Assembly: GCF_014705705.1 (NCBI RefSeq)
Contig: NZ_JACXLD010000002.1
Location: 1-64,000, forward strand
Length of the DNA: 64,000 nt
Origin: Spongiibacter pelagi
Lineage (GTDB): Bacteria; Pseudomonadota; Gammaproteobacteria; Pseudomonadales; Spongiibacteraceae
Reading direction: 5' to 3'
Of the stretch, positions 7,913-17,051 are shown piece by piece. The position numbers and the translations under genes were made by a program. The notes under the pieces were generated by a model that was not told the DNA's origin, did not search any database, and was given only the letters and a program-made list of their open reading frames with translations. Positions within the stretch are counted from its first letter, which is position 1; every line of letters starts with the position of its first letter.

Positions 7913-9391
7913 TTAAGCGGTTTTGCTAATCAGGTATTCGCAGAGCAAGCCAACAGGGCGACCGGTAGCGCCTTTGGCATGACTGGTCCACGCGGTGCCG
8001 GCAATGTCGAGGTGAGCCCAGCGTTGATCCTTGGCAAAACGCGACAGGAAGCACGCTGCAGTGACACTGCCGCCGGCTGGGCCGCCAACATTACAGATAT
8101 CCGCATAACTGGTGTCGAGCTGCTGCTGGTAATCGTTCCACAGTGGCATTTGCCAGGCGCGGTCCCAGCTGCGTACACCCGCCGCCAGTAATTCTTGAGC
8201 AAAGTCATCCTGATTGCTGTACAGGCCGCTGGCGTGATTGCCGAGGGCGACAACACAGGCACCGGTCAGGGTGGCAATATCAATAATAGAGGCGGGTTTG
8301 AATTTGGCAGCGTAGGTCAGTGCATCGCAAAGTACCAAGCGGCCTTCGGCATCGGTATTTACAACCTCGATGGTTTGGCCAGACATGCTGGTTACCACAT
8401 CGCCGGGCTTGGTGGCTTTGCCGCTGGGCATATTCTCGGCGGCGGCCACGATGCCAACTACGTTGATCGGCAGCGCCATTTCAACTACGGCGTTCATGGT
8501 GCCGAGCACACTGGCCGCACCGCACATATCGAATTTCATTTCTTCCATCTTGCCGCTGGGCTTGATGCTGATGCCGCCGGTGTCGAAGGTAATCCCCTTG
8601 CCAACTAAAACGTGAGGTGCGGTATTTTTAGCGCCGCCTTTGTATTCCATCACGATCAGACGCGCAGGTTGTTCGGTGCCGGCAGTAACCGAGAGCAGGG
8701 CGCCCATGCCCAGTTCCAGCATTTTCTTCTCGTCGAGAACGCTGACACTCAATTGGGGTGATTTACGGCCCAGCTTTTTGGCTTCTTTGGCCAGAAAATC
8801 AGGGTTACAGATATTTGCGGGCAGGTTGCCGAGCTGACGCGCAGTGGTAATACCCAGTGCAATGGCTTGTCCGCGCGCGACCGCTTGCTGATTGGCGGCA
8901 CTATTGGCGGCTTGTAATGTGACGGATTTTAAAGAGCTGGCGGGTTTGGGCTTGCTCAATGTGGTGGTATAGCGATATTGGCCGACCTCAAGCACCTTGG
9001 CGGCACGTTGCAGCATATCGGCATTTGAGAGGCCTTCAACCTTGAGCGACTCAGACAACAGGCTCATGGATTTGCTATTGCTCTTGCTCGCGCAGTCGGC
9101 GCTGGCGGCCAGCAAGCTATCGAACTCGGCAATACTGAGCGCTTTTTCGGCATCGCCAATTCCCAGTAGCAATACGCGCTTAGCTTTAAGGCCCTGCACC
9201 TCTGGGAGGTAAAGACTTTCTTTGGCCTTGCCGGTAAATTCCTTGCGGCTGATCAAACGGGAGATCGTGCCACCAATGGCGGTATCCAGTGCTTGTAATT
9301 CGGCGTTTAGAGGGCCTTCTGCAAGGCAAACGGCGAGTAGGTCGGTGGTCAGAGCGGCGGCATTCTTGGCTGGCTTCAGAGAAATCTGCAT
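7913..9391 (-). CDS. pepA: Leucyl aminopeptidase PepA (M17)
   Basis: A 492-residue M17 family cytosolic aminopeptidase that removes N-terminal residues, with two metal ions per active site. The metal and catalytic segments are clear: GKGITFDTGGISIKP with the metal-binding Lys and Asp, and the family signature NTDAEGRLVL. PepA also binds DNA in E. coli, in Xer recombination and carAB control; that second role is only a family property here. It heads the pepA-holC operon and is divergent from lptF. Confidence 0.97.
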   Translation of the reverse strand: MQISLKPAKNAAALTTDLLAVCLAEGPLNAELQALDTAIGGTISRLISRKEFTGKAKESLYLPEVQGLKAKRVLLLGIGDAEKALSIAEFDSLLAASADCASKSNSKSMSLLSESLKVEGLSNADMLQRAAKVLEVGQYRYTTTLSKPKPASSLKSVTLQAANSAANQQAVARGQAIALGITTARQLGNLPANICNPDFLAKEAKKLGRKSPQLSVSVLDEKKMLELGMGALLSVTAGTEQPARLIVMEYKGGAKNTAPHVLVGKGITFDTGGISIKPSGKMEEMKFDMCGAASVLGTMNAVVEMALPINVVGIVAAAENMPSGKATKPGDVVTSMSGQTIEVVNTDAEGRLVLCDALTYAAKFKPASIIDIATLTGACVVALGNHASGLYSNQDDFAQELLAAGVRSWDRAWQMPLWNDYQQQLDTSYADICNVGGPAGGSVTAACFLSRFAKDQRWAHLDIAGTAWTSHAKGATGRPVGLLCEYLISKTA

Positions 9392-9568
9392 AGGGTCCTC
9401 AATGGGGCTGTACGCGTTATTGGTCTTTAATCATTTATTGGGCTTGCACGGTATTGCTGGGCCAATAAAAATATTTTGGTTAACAGCGCCTAGTGTAGAA
9501 CGTATCATCCACGCGTGGAACTGCTGCTCTGTGGCAGTAGCAAGAAAAGGTATACAGGGAGTCCCTGC

Positions 9569-10681
9569 TTGATTTTATTTCGCTATCTTGCCGCCGAGGT
9601 GTTGAAGTCGGTTGTGGCGGTGACCATCGCCTTGCTGGCAATCATCATGAGCGGCCGCTTTGTGAAGTTTCTTGCCCAAGCGGCATCGGGTGATTTTGCC
9701 CCGGAAGTGCTGTTCATTATTATGCTTTACCGCCTGCCCAGCTTCTTGGAGGTGGTACTGCCTCTCGGTTTATTCATCAGTATTCTGCTGTCCTACGGTC
9801 GTCTCTATGTTGATAGCGAGATGACGGTGATGAATGCCTGTGGCATGAGCCGTCGCAGAATGTTGCTCTATACCCAAATCCCCGCATTTTTTATCGCCTT
9901 GATTGTGGCTTATATCAGCATGGTGGTGACCCCGGATGGCATTCGCGCTTCGCGGGAAAAGCTGGCAGATAGCCGGGCAGAAATTGGCGTAGAAGCAACG
10001 GTGGAAGGCCGTTTCCGGCTCGACAAATCCAGTGGCCGAGTGACCTATATCGAATCTGTCGACCGCAATACTCAGTCGATGAAGGCGGTGTTTGTTGCTC
10101 AGCCAGAGCCTGTGCAGGAAAACGGCCGCAGCTTGGTGTCGATAATCACTGCTCAGAATGGTGTGTTTCAGGTGGATGAAGAGCACGGTGAAAAGCGCCT
10201 GATTCTGGAAAAAGGCGTGCGCTATGTTGGCCAGCCGGGCTATATGGATTACCAGCGCACCCGCTTTGATGGCTTGAGTCAGCTATTTTTACAGCCGGAA
10301 ATAAAAACCTATCGCCAAGAACTGGATGGCAAGCCTACCTCGGAGCTGTGGGGCTCTGATCGACTGGAAGATATTGCTGTGTTGCAGTGGCGTATTTCTC
10401 TGAGCTTGTTAGTGCCCGTTGCCGCGCTTATTGCTATGTCGCTGAGCAAGACCGATCACCGACGCGGCCGTTACGGCAAAATGTTTCCCGCATTTATGCT
10501 GTATATGATTTACCTTGTTGCCTTGAACGCTAGCCGAGATGCGATTGCCAAGGGCGATTGGCCGCCGATGCCGGGCATGTGGGCAATCCATTTTGCTTTT
10601 TTCTCGCTGGGGATTTTGTTGCTTTACCGCGACAGTATTTATCGGCATTGGTGGTTAGCATGGAGGCGTCGCCGTGGTTAA
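9569..10681 (+). CDS. lptF: LPS export permease LptF
   Basis: One of the two inner-membrane subunits of the LptB2FG transporter, which extracts lipopolysaccharide and passes it to LptC. Six membrane helices are visible, three at each end, around a periplasmic beta-jellyroll at about residues 100-260. An ATG at 9515 is in frame, but the TTG at 9569 is preferred. It gives the family N-terminus LFRYLAAEVLKS and has an AGGGAG ribosome site 8 bp upstream. This start gives 370 residues. The 3' end overlaps lptG by 8 bp. Confidence 0.94.
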   Translation: MILFRYLAAEVLKSVVAVTIALLAIIMSGRFVKFLAQAASGDFAPEVLFIIMLYRLPSFLEVVLPLGLFISILLSYGRLYVDSEMTVMNACGMSRRRMLLYTQIPAFFIALIVAYISMVVTPDGIRASREKLADSRAEIGVEATVEGRFRLDKSSGRVTYIESVDRNTQSMKAVFVAQPEPVQENGRSLVSIITAQNGVFQVDEEHGEKRLILEKGVRYVGQPGYMDYQRTRFDGLSQLFLQPEIKTYRQELDGKPTSELWGSDRLEDIAVLQWRISLSLLVPVAALIAMSLSKTDHRRGRYGKMFPAFMLYMIYLVALNASRDAIAKGDWPPMPGMWAIHFAFFSLGILLLYRDSIYRHWWLAWRRRRG

Positions 10682-11735
10682 GCTGAATCGGTATATCGGA
10701 CGCACTGTCACCGCCGCGATTATTTTGGTACTGCTGGTGATTGTGGGCATTGATCTGCTTTCGCAATTGATTGATGAATTGAAAGAAATCCGGGGCGACT
10801 ACGATTTTGTCGCGGTACTGAAATACGTGCTGATGGTGGCGCCCGGTAGTTTTTATCAATACCTGCCTTTTGCGGCTCTGGTGGGTTGCTTGGCGGGTTT
10901 AGGTAATCTCGCCAGTAGCAGTGAACTGGTGGTGATGCGGGCGGCGGGTATCTCAACCTTTCGCCTGATCTTGGCGGTGATTCGGCCAACGATTATTTTG
11001 ACCTTATTGGGCTTGTTGGTAGCGGAATATGTGGCGCCGGTAAGCCAGCAGATTGCCGAGAGCCAGCGCGGTGTGGCCTTACAAAAATCAGCCAATATCC
11101 ACAGTCAGTACGGTATGTGGCACCGGGAAGGCAATGAGTTTATGCACTTCAATGCGGTGCAGCCCAACGGCGTGTTGTACGGGGTAAGTGTTTATCGCTT
11201 TGATGAAAACCGCGAACTCACCGCCAATACCTTTGCCGAGCGCGCCAGTTACCAAGAGGGTTACTGGCTGATGGAAGAGGTGAGCGCGGTTGAGTTTGCA
11301 GAAACCGAGGCGACTAAAAAGCGCTATTCCGAGCTGCGTTGGGATACGGAATTATCGCCTGAGCTGTTAAATATCTTGGTGCTTGATCCAGAGGATTTGT
11401 CGATTAGTGGCTTGTGGCGCTACGCCAACTATCTGGATAAGCAGGGTTTGAATGCCGGGGATTACCAACTGGCGTTCTGGAATAAAATCCTGCAGCCGCT
11501 GATGATTCTGGGCATGGTGATGGTGGCGATTTCGTTTATCTTTGGGCCGCTCCGCCAAGTCACCATGGGCTTTAGGGTGTTTATCGGGGTGATGGTCGGT
11601 ATTATCTTTCGCACCTTGCAGGATATTCTCGGTCCGTCCAGCCTGGTGTATGGCTTTGATCCCGTTTACGCCAGCGTAATTCCAATTGTGGTGTGCTTCG
11701 CTATTGGCGTTGTGCTACTAGCTAAAAAAACTTAA
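10674..11735 (+). CDS. lptG: LPS export permease LptG
   Basis: The partner of LptF in the LptB2FG complex, 353 residues with the same six-helix plus periplasmic beta-jellyroll layout. The first helix begins close to the N-terminus (LNRYIGRTVTAAIILVLL). The GTG start at 10674 lies inside the end of lptF, which points to translational coupling. An intrinsic terminator follows directly. Confidence 0.95.
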   Translation: MVKLNRYIGRTVTAAIILVLLVIVGIDLLSQLIDELKEIRGDYDFVAVLKYVLMVAPGSFYQYLPFAALVGCLAGLGNLASSSELVVMRAAGISTFRLILAVIRPTIILTLLGLLVAEYVAPVSQQIAESQRGVALQKSANIHSQYGMWHREGNEFMHFNAVQPNGVLYGVSVYRFDENRELTANTFAERASYQEGYWLMEEVSAVEFAETEATKKRYSELRWDTELSPELLNILVLDPEDLSISGLWRYANYLDKQGLNAGDYQLAFWNKILQPLMILGMVMVAISFIFGPLRQVTMGFRVFIGVMVGIIFRTLQDILGPSSLVYGFDPVYASVIPIVVCFAIGVVLLAKKT

Positions 11736-11758
11736 GCCCAGTTTATCTGGGCTTTTTA
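11735..11758. terminator. Terminator between lptG and the RDD gene
   Basis: A 7-bp stem AGCCCAG/CTGGGCT (11735-11741 with 11747-11753) with a 5-base loop is followed by TTTTAT on the plus strand. The hairpin overlaps the last codons of the convergent RDD gene. Confidence 0.85.
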
Positions 11759-12225
11759 TCTTCTTTCGGTAAGACGATCACCTTGGTACCCGAGGCGCGG
11801 TCGTGCCAGCTACGATTTTCTTTATCAAGCCAGATCCACCAATAGCCCATGCCGAATAAGAGTAGGGATGGCAGCCCTACCAGCAGCCGAACCAGCGCCT
11901 GTTTGGCGTTGGGTAGATTGCCATGTTGGTTAACCAGCTTTAGCTTCCAAGCCTGCATACCTAAGGTTTGCCCGCTCTTTAGCCAGAATGCCAAATAAAA
12001 GCCGGCAATCACCGCCAGTAGATAAAAACGATACAGCCAGCCACCCAAAGGCGAGTTGAGTTCGTGAACAACCGTATTGGTTTCCGGGCTAGCGCCCAGA
12101 TTGCCAGCGTTGAGAATCAGCGTGGGAATCAGGCTGGCGATAAACAGCAGGGCAAAGATCAAAAACGAGTCATACACCATGGCGGCGAGTCGCCGCCAGA
12201 CACCGGCATTAGGAAAATCAGACAT
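11743..12225 (-). CDS. RDD-family membrane protein
   Basis: 160 residues. The N-terminal WRRLAAMVYDSFLIFALLF carries the R and D residues that name the RDD family. Three or four hydrophobic helices follow, and the C-terminus ends in the typical WLDKENRSWHDRASGT with a second conserved Arg-Asp region. RDD proteins are inner-membrane proteins; some have been linked to ion exchange, but most have no known role. It is convergent with lptG and read in the same direction as the exported protein at 12301. Confidence 0.9.
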   Translation of the reverse strand: MSDFPNAGVWRRLAAMVYDSFLIFALLFIASLIPTLILNAGNLGASPETNTVVHELNSPLGGWLYRFYLLAVIAGFYLAFWLKSGQTLGMQAWKLKLVNQHGNLPNAKQALVRLLVGLPSLLLFGMGYWWIWLDKENRSWHDRASGTKVIVLPKEDKKPR

Positions 12226-12230
12226 TATCG

Positions 12231-12268
12231 GTTTGCTACAGATTAGAAAAAACGCGATTGTAGCAAAC
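12231..12268. repeat. 10-bp perfect inverted repeat upstream of the RDD gene
   Basis: GTTTGCTACA (12231-12240) and its exact complement (12259-12268) are separated by 18 bp and begin 6 bp before the RDD start. The distal arm overlaps a TACAAT hexamer that could be the -10 box. It may be a 5' leader hairpin or an operator. Confidence 0.5.
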
Positions 12269-12300
12269 TCGCGAGTTGAGGCGAGCTTGGCGGTGGGCGT

Positions 12301-12807
12301 TTAGAATTCTACATTCATACCCAGGGTGAGAGAGCTGCTGCGAACGTGAACATCGTAGTCCAGTTTGTACTTTTTGTAGTCTGAATTTAGCGACAGTTTG
12401 CCTTCTTCATCAGGCAAAAAGCTCTTAGCTGACTTGCTGCGCTGATACATCATTTTGTACAGGGCTTTGGCGCCAATTTTAAGTAGGGCTTTTTCAGCTT
12501 GTTTACCGGTTTTATCTTGGCTCTGATTCATCCACAGGCGGTTGAAGCGCGCTTGGGTTTCGGGGTGAGCAATAAAAGTACCGGTCTCAATGTCTTGCTC
12601 CACAATGAAGTTAACACTGGGTTTGTAGCCGGGGCGATAATCCGCTGGCAGAGTGATTTCACCCTGATCGCGATGCCAGAGTGATTCGGCATGTGCGGCC
12701 AAGCTGGAGAATAGCAAACTGCAGGCGAGTAATACTTTGCTGAGCAGGTATTTGCCTTGCAGGTATTTGCTAATCAACAGTGCGCTGGTAATCTTCGGTC
12801 GTTTCAT
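12301..12807 (-). CDS. Exported protein of unknown function (168 aa)
   Basis: A long N-region (about 22 residues) precedes a hydrophobic stretch and a signal-peptidase site near AAHAES, about residue 41. The mature part of about 127 residues is soluble. It is basic in the middle (KTGKQAEKALLKIGAKALYKMMYQ) and ends in alternating hydrophobic residues with a terminal Phe (SLTLGMNVEF), as in a beta-strand. That ending resembles outer-membrane-associated proteins, but the protein is too short to be a classic barrel. No family was recognised. Confidence 0.7.
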   Translation of the reverse strand: MKRPKITSALLISKYLQGKYLLSKVLLACSLLFSSLAAHAESLWHRDQGEITLPADYRPGYKPSVNFIVEQDIETGTFIAHPETQARFNRLWMNQSQDKTGKQAEKALLKIGAKALYKMMYQRSKSAKSFLPDEEGKLSLNSDYKKYKLDYDVHVRSSSLTLGMNVEF

Positions 12808-13004
12808 CGTTCCAAACCTCTATGGTTTCGGCTGAACTTGACTGAGATCTAGATTAATTTGGCCCTGTTTCAGAATGTATACGGGTAACTACGCCGAACA
12901 CAGGTACAACTACATTACCGGGCGTATTTGACGACATTGTGAATAAATTGAGTCATAGTGGTTAAACTGAATAAAAAACAACAGCTTAAGGTTGGAAATG
13001 AGAT

Positions 13005-13682
13005 ATGCGGATACTGCTGATAGAAGACGATAACAGCGTTGCCGACTACATAATCAAGGGCCTGAAAGAGAGCGGATATCAGGTGGAACACGCGGCAGAC
13101 GGGAAGTCTGGGCTTGTCAAGGCGACGACAGAGGAATTTGACGCGCTGATCGTAGACCGAATGTTGCCAAATGTGGACGGGCTCACAATTATTCAAACCC
13201 TGCGCGCCTCCAATAACAATACTCCGGCCCTGATTTTGAGTGCCCTCGGTGAAGTGGACGACCGGGTGAAGGGCTTAAAAGCTGGCGGCGATGATTACCT
13301 GACCAAACCTTTTGCCTTTGCCGAGTTATTGGCGCGTATTGAAGTGGTGTTGCGACGTCAGGAAACTGGCTCGGCGGTTACTCGCTTGAAAGTGGCTGAT
13401 CTGGAAATGGATTTGCTGGCACACAAGGTGACTCGAGGTGGCGTGGTATTCAATTTGCAGCCGCGAGAATACAAGCTGCTGGAGTATTTAATGCGCCACG
13501 CGGGCCAAGTGGTGACCCGTACCATGCTGCTGGAAAATGTCTGGGATTATCATTTCGACCCGCAGACCAATGTGATCGACGTGCATATTAGCCGCTTGCG
13601 GCAGAAAATCGATAAAGGCTTTGATCAGCCATTGTTGAATACAGTGCGTGGCGCGGGGTATATGCTGGATGTTCCTCAGTAA
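13005..13682 (+). CDS. Two-component response regulator, OmpR family
   Basis: 225 residues: a receiver domain (residues 1-115) with acidic pocket E7-D8-D9, phospho-acceptor D51 and the KPF lysine, then a winged-helix DNA-binding domain ending in RLRQKIDKG and VRGAGYML. It resembles the copper- and QseB-type branch of the family. The histidine kinase gene starts inside its 3' end, so the two are translationally coupled. The signal sensed is not evident. Confidence 0.93.
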   Translation: MRILLIEDDNSVADYIIKGLKESGYQVEHAADGKSGLVKATTEEFDALIVDRMLPNVDGLTIIQTLRASNNNTPALILSALGEVDDRVKGLKAGGDDYLTKPFAFAELLARIEVVLRRQETGSAVTRLKVADLEMDLLAHKVTRGGVVFNLQPREYKLLEYLMRHAGQVVTRTMLLENVWDYHFDPQTNVIDVHISRLRQKIDKGFDQPLLNTVRGAGYMLDVPQ

Positions 13683-15063
13683 GATTTTTACCAGTTTTAC
13701 CTTCCGCTTTCTGGTTGGTTACGTTGCCTGGCTGAGTGTCAGCGTTTTTATGGTGCTCGGCGTTATTTACGCCTTTATCGCCTATGACTCCTTTTCCGAT
13801 GTTCACCGCTCGGTGAATCAGGAGTTGGATGAACTCAGTGCCGCCTATCTTTCTGGTGGCGTCGAGTCTGCGGATACCTTTATTCGAGAGCACAGCGGCC
13901 CCGAACGCTTAATTCGTTTCTTCTACTTTATTGGTGACGAAAACCGGCAGCGTATTACCGGTAGCCTTGAACAGTGGCCTGCGACAGAAACCTATCGCGA
14001 TGGTTGGTTGGGCTTTGATCTGCAAGATGCGCTCAGCACCATTAAAGACCCGGTAAATACCGAGTTTATTGCCCGTATCAAAACCTTGCCTAGCGGCGAA
14101 CAGGTTCTAGTGGCCCGGCATTACGCCGATATTCTAACCAGCACTAAACTGGTTGCCGGTGCGCTTATCCAAAGTATGGTGGTCACCATTATTCTGGGCA
14201 CCTTGGGTGGCGCGGTTGCGACGGCTCTCAGTCTGCGACAAATTGAGCGCATTAATAAAACCGTTAGGCATATCATGTCTGGCGATTTTTCCGAGCGCAT
14301 TGACGGCAAGGGCAGTCGCGGTGATTTGCGGCAGTTGTCCATCAATATCAACCAGATGCTAGACCGCATTGAGGTATTGATGAATGGCGTCCGGCAAGTC
14401 TCGGATAATATTGCCCACGATCTTAGAACGCCGCTAACGCGTCTTAGAAATCGCTTGTCGGAACTCTATAATGAAACCGCCTGCCCCGATGCTCAGGGTG
14501 AAGTTGCCGCCTTGATTGAAGAAGCGGATGGCTTGTTGGGCACCTTCAGCGCGTTGCTGCGTATTACACAGGTTGAGTCCGGTAACCGTCGCTCAGGCTT
14601 TGCGGATATTGATCTGTGTACGCTGGTTTCTGATGTTATTGAGCTGTACGAGCCGCTTGCCCAAGATAAAGACCAACAGCTAGAAACCGGCATGGCGAAG
14701 GTCGGGGCCTTTCACGGTGATCGCAACCTGTTGTTTCAGGCCGTGGCCAACTTGGTAGACAACGCCATTAAATACACCCCCGAGGGTGGGCGAGTCTTTG
14801 TCGGGCTGTCGGTAGAGCCCGCCGCTTTTAAAATCAGCGTTGCGGATAGCGGTGTTGGTATTCCAGCAGGGGATAAGGAAAAAGTCTTTCAGCGCTTCTT
14901 TCGGGTGGAAAGTAGCCGAGGCAAGCAGCCCGGTAATGGTCTGGGTTTGAGCTTGGTTCAGGCGGTTGTTCGCCTGCATGAAGGTGAGATCAGCTTAGAA
15001 GACAATCATCCCGGTTTACGAGTGGTGATTCGCCTGCCGCGAGATACCACACCCGTGGTTTAA
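13669..15063 (+). CDS. Sensor histidine kinase
   Basis: A membrane sensor kinase paired with the regulator before it. From ATG 13669 it has 464 residues: a first membrane helix (about 10-35), a periplasmic sensor loop of about 110 residues, a second helix, a HAMP segment, then the phospho-acceptor H-box (SDNIAHDLRTPLTRL). The catalytic ATPase domain has N-box NLVDNAIKYTP and G-box DSGVGIP. The periplasmic loop has no recognised ligand domain. It overlaps the regulator by 14 bp. Confidence 0.92.
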   Translation: MFLSKIFTSFTFRFLVGYVAWLSVSVFMVLGVIYAFIAYDSFSDVHRSVNQELDELSAAYLSGGVESADTFIREHSGPERLIRFFYFIGDENRQRITGSLEQWPATETYRDGWLGFDLQDALSTIKDPVNTEFIARIKTLPSGEQVLVARHYADILTSTKLVAGALIQSMVVTIILGTLGGAVATALSLRQIERINKTVRHIMSGDFSERIDGKGSRGDLRQLSININQMLDRIEVLMNGVRQVSDNIAHDLRTPLTRLRNRLSELYNETACPDAQGEVAALIEEADGLLGTFSALLRITQVESGNRRSGFADIDLCTLVSDVIELYEPLAQDKDQQLETGMAKVGAFHGDRNLLFQAVANLVDNAIKYTPEGGRVFVGLSVEPAAFKISVADSGVGIPAGDKEKVFQRFFRVESSRGKQPGNGLGLSLVQAVVRLHEGEISLEDNHPGLRVVIRLPRDTTPVV

Positions 15064-15074
15064 GTGATTAAACC
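15057..15074. terminator. Hairpin shared by two convergent stop codons
   Basis: GGTTTAA GTGA TTAAACC forms a perfect 7-bp stem with a 4-base loop. The TAA stops of the kinase (15061-15063) and of the convergent gene (15068-15070 on the minus strand) both lie in it. It lacks a T-run, so termination would be weak or Rho-assisted. Confidence 0.45.
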
Positions 15075-15757
15075 AAGCCGAGAAAGCTGGTGTCGGGTGC
15101 TGTTGCAGAGGTTGGCTTTTGGTATTTCTCTTCCAGCATTTTTGCGCCCTTATCGGCAATGCTGAAACTGCCGCTGAAGCGTTCCACGTTCACCGCTGAA
15201 CGATCATCGTAGTTATCTTGCATATCGGCACCGGCCGCAGAAAGACTCAAATGGTCGGTAGCCGGAGCGGGCCGGTCTATCGTCTTTGGTGTTTCCAGAA
15301 TGCTGCCAGCTTGGGCCAAGCTCAGGGCTGAGGTGTCGACTTCGCGATGGGTAACGCCGCGACGCTCATTTTCACGCAGCACCGGGCTACCAATCGGTTC
15401 TAACGACAAGGCCGCTAGCGGCGCTTGAGCGGCGTGTTCGGCAATGGCATTTTGGGGGGTGTTTTCCGGCTCTTTGGGTGCTGAAATGGGCTTGCTGGAT
15501 GCCACAATAGCAGTGACTTCATCCAGACAGGGAATGGCTTCGGTGATGACACCAATCCGATCAAAAGCGGTTTGAAATTTATTCAGTTCGTCGGGGCTTA
15601 AATTTTTACGAATCCGGGTAGGGCGGCCGTTGAGCAGTTTTTCAACCTCTGCCACTGGGCGTTTAAACAATTTTGCCAGTTGCTGTAAAGCGGTTTCACG
15701 CGCGTATCCCGCCGCCAATTGGCCGGTGATAAACAGATCAAAGCTTTCATTGTTCAT
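15068..15757 (-). CDS. Uncharacterised protein with an N-terminal helical module (229 aa)
   Basis: The start at 15757 is chosen because GGGAGG lies 10 bp upstream; an in-frame ATG at 15781 is also possible. Residues 1-75 form a compact alpha/beta module. It contains a Gly-containing loop (TGQLAAGYARETALQQLA), an LFKRP segment and a second half with LSPDELNKFQTAFDRIGV, recalling two-part modules seen before membrane domains in some Pseudomonas proteins. Residues 80-229 are low in complexity and rich in Pro, Ala, Ser and Glu, so likely disordered. It has no signal peptide or membrane helix. Function unknown. Confidence 0.65.
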   Translation of the reverse strand: MNNESFDLFITGQLAAGYARETALQQLAKLFKRPVAEVEKLLNGRPTRIRKNLSPDELNKFQTAFDRIGVITEAIPCLDEVTAIVASSKPISAPKEPENTPQNAIAEHAAQAPLAALSLEPIGSPVLRENERRGVTHREVDTSALSLAQAGSILETPKTIDRPAPATDHLSLSAAGADMQDNYDDRSAVNVERFSGSFSIADKGAKMLEEKYQKPTSATAPDTSFLGLV

Positions 15758-15952
15758 GCTATTGGCACCTCCCTCGGCCATTTTGCAGTATCCTTTGCGT
15801 TCCCGCCTTTGAATATACTTTTAGCCTAGCGAGATAAGCCGAGTTTTACCATTTGATTAAAAGCCAGCAATTACCGTATCAGCTCCGTGGCGCTGGTGTT
15901 ACTATGCCACACGAAAATTGTGACCTAATCTTATAAAATACGTATAAATACA

Positions 15953-17005
15953 ATGGATTTGGACGTTGTCCCCACAAAATTTGCCCGCTCGTTGTTAAAC
16001 CTCGTTGTTGAACGGGGTTATGACCACAACGGGATTTTACGTGAGGCCAATATCGCCTTTAATCCGATGAATCCGCGCTCGACGGGTTATCAAAACAATA
16101 TTTCCGCAATCCAGTATACCCGCCTGTATCAGCAAGTCATGAGCTTGTTACAGGATCAGGCTTTTGGCTTGATGTTTGGCGAAGGGGTGACCCCCGGCGC
16201 ATTTCGCATGCTTTGTTACTGTTTATTGAGCTGCGAAAATCTCGAAAAAGCCATTAAGCGCGGCTGCGAATTCTTCCGCACTTTTTACGATGCCGATACC
16301 CACCTCTATCTCGATACCCGCCGCGATAATGCCATTGTTGGCTATAGCAGTGTTAAAAAAGGCTTTGCCGGTGATACCGTCGAAACCGAAGATCTTTACA
16401 AACTCTCGGTTTGGCACCGTTATTTCTGTTGGTTAATTGGCAGCAATATTTTGCTGAAAGAGGTGCGCTTTGCGGGACAGGCGCCAGCCAGCAAAATCAA
16501 AGTCGAAAAATATCAGCAGATGTTTGGATGCCCGGTGTATTACGGCCAACTGCGGGATGAATTTGTATTCGATACCCGCTATTTGAAATACCCCCTAGTG
16601 CAAAATGAGCAGGGTCTAAAAGACTTTTTGCGTACGGCACCTTATCCGCTGATGGTGATGCCCAATAGTCGCCGAGATGGTTCGCTGGTTAACCGAGTGC
16701 GGGCCATGATTGGTCACGATTTCTCCAAGGGCTTCCCCAGCTTTGAAAAGATCACCGATGCGTTGAATATGTCGGCACCCACTCTGCGGCGCAGACTCAA
16801 AAAAGAAGGTACGACCTTTCAACAGCTTAAAGACGAATGTCGACGCGATGCGGCAATGGCGTATTTGAGTAATTCTGAATTGTCCATCAATGCGGTTGCC
16901 GCATTGATGGGCTTTACCGATCCTTCGGCGTTTCACCGCTGCTTCAAAAAATGGACCGGAAAAACCCCCGGTGAATTTCGCAGCACCGAACGCGAGCCCA
17001 CTTAA
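15953..17005 (+). CDS. AraC-family transcriptional regulator
   Basis: 350 residues. The N-terminal two thirds match the Arabinose_bd-type effector domain (PF12625), common in AraC regulators that sit beside acyl-CoA and lipid genes. The C-terminal 90 residues hold two helix-turn-helix motifs, including the signature AVAALMGFTDPSAFHRCFKKWTGKTPGEFR (split here as AVAALMGFTDPSAFHRCF then KKWTGKTPGEFR). It lies just before the thiolase/fused-enzyme pair, so control of those genes is likely but inferred. Confidence 0.9.
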   Translation: MDLDVVPTKFARSLLNLVVERGYDHNGILREANIAFNPMNPRSTGYQNNISAIQYTRLYQQVMSLLQDQAFGLMFGEGVTPGAFRMLCYCLLSCENLEKAIKRGCEFFRTFYDADTHLYLDTRRDNAIVGYSSVKKGFAGDTVETEDLYKLSVWHRYFCWLIGSNILLKEVRFAGQAPASKIKVEKYQQMFGCPVYYGQLRDEFVFDTRYLKYPLVQNEQGLKDFLRTAPYPLMVMPNSRRDGSLVNRVRAMIGHDFSKGFPSFEKITDALNMSAPTLRRRLKKEGTTFQQLKDECRRDAAMAYLSNSELSINAVAALMGFTDPSAFHRCFKKWTGKTPGEFRSTEREPT

Positions 17006-17051
17006 TTCACGTTTTTTCGCGACTGTCTGATATACCCCCCCCCATAAAAAC

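Noticed and set aside
12266-12277. A 12-bp perfect palindrome AACTCGCGAGTT near the RDD gene
   Set aside because: Palindromes of this size occur by chance and no neighbouring copy was found.
17035-17043. A run of nine C in the gap before the thiolase gene
   Set aside because: It lies in non-coding DNA and could be a sequencing or slippage effect, so no function is given.
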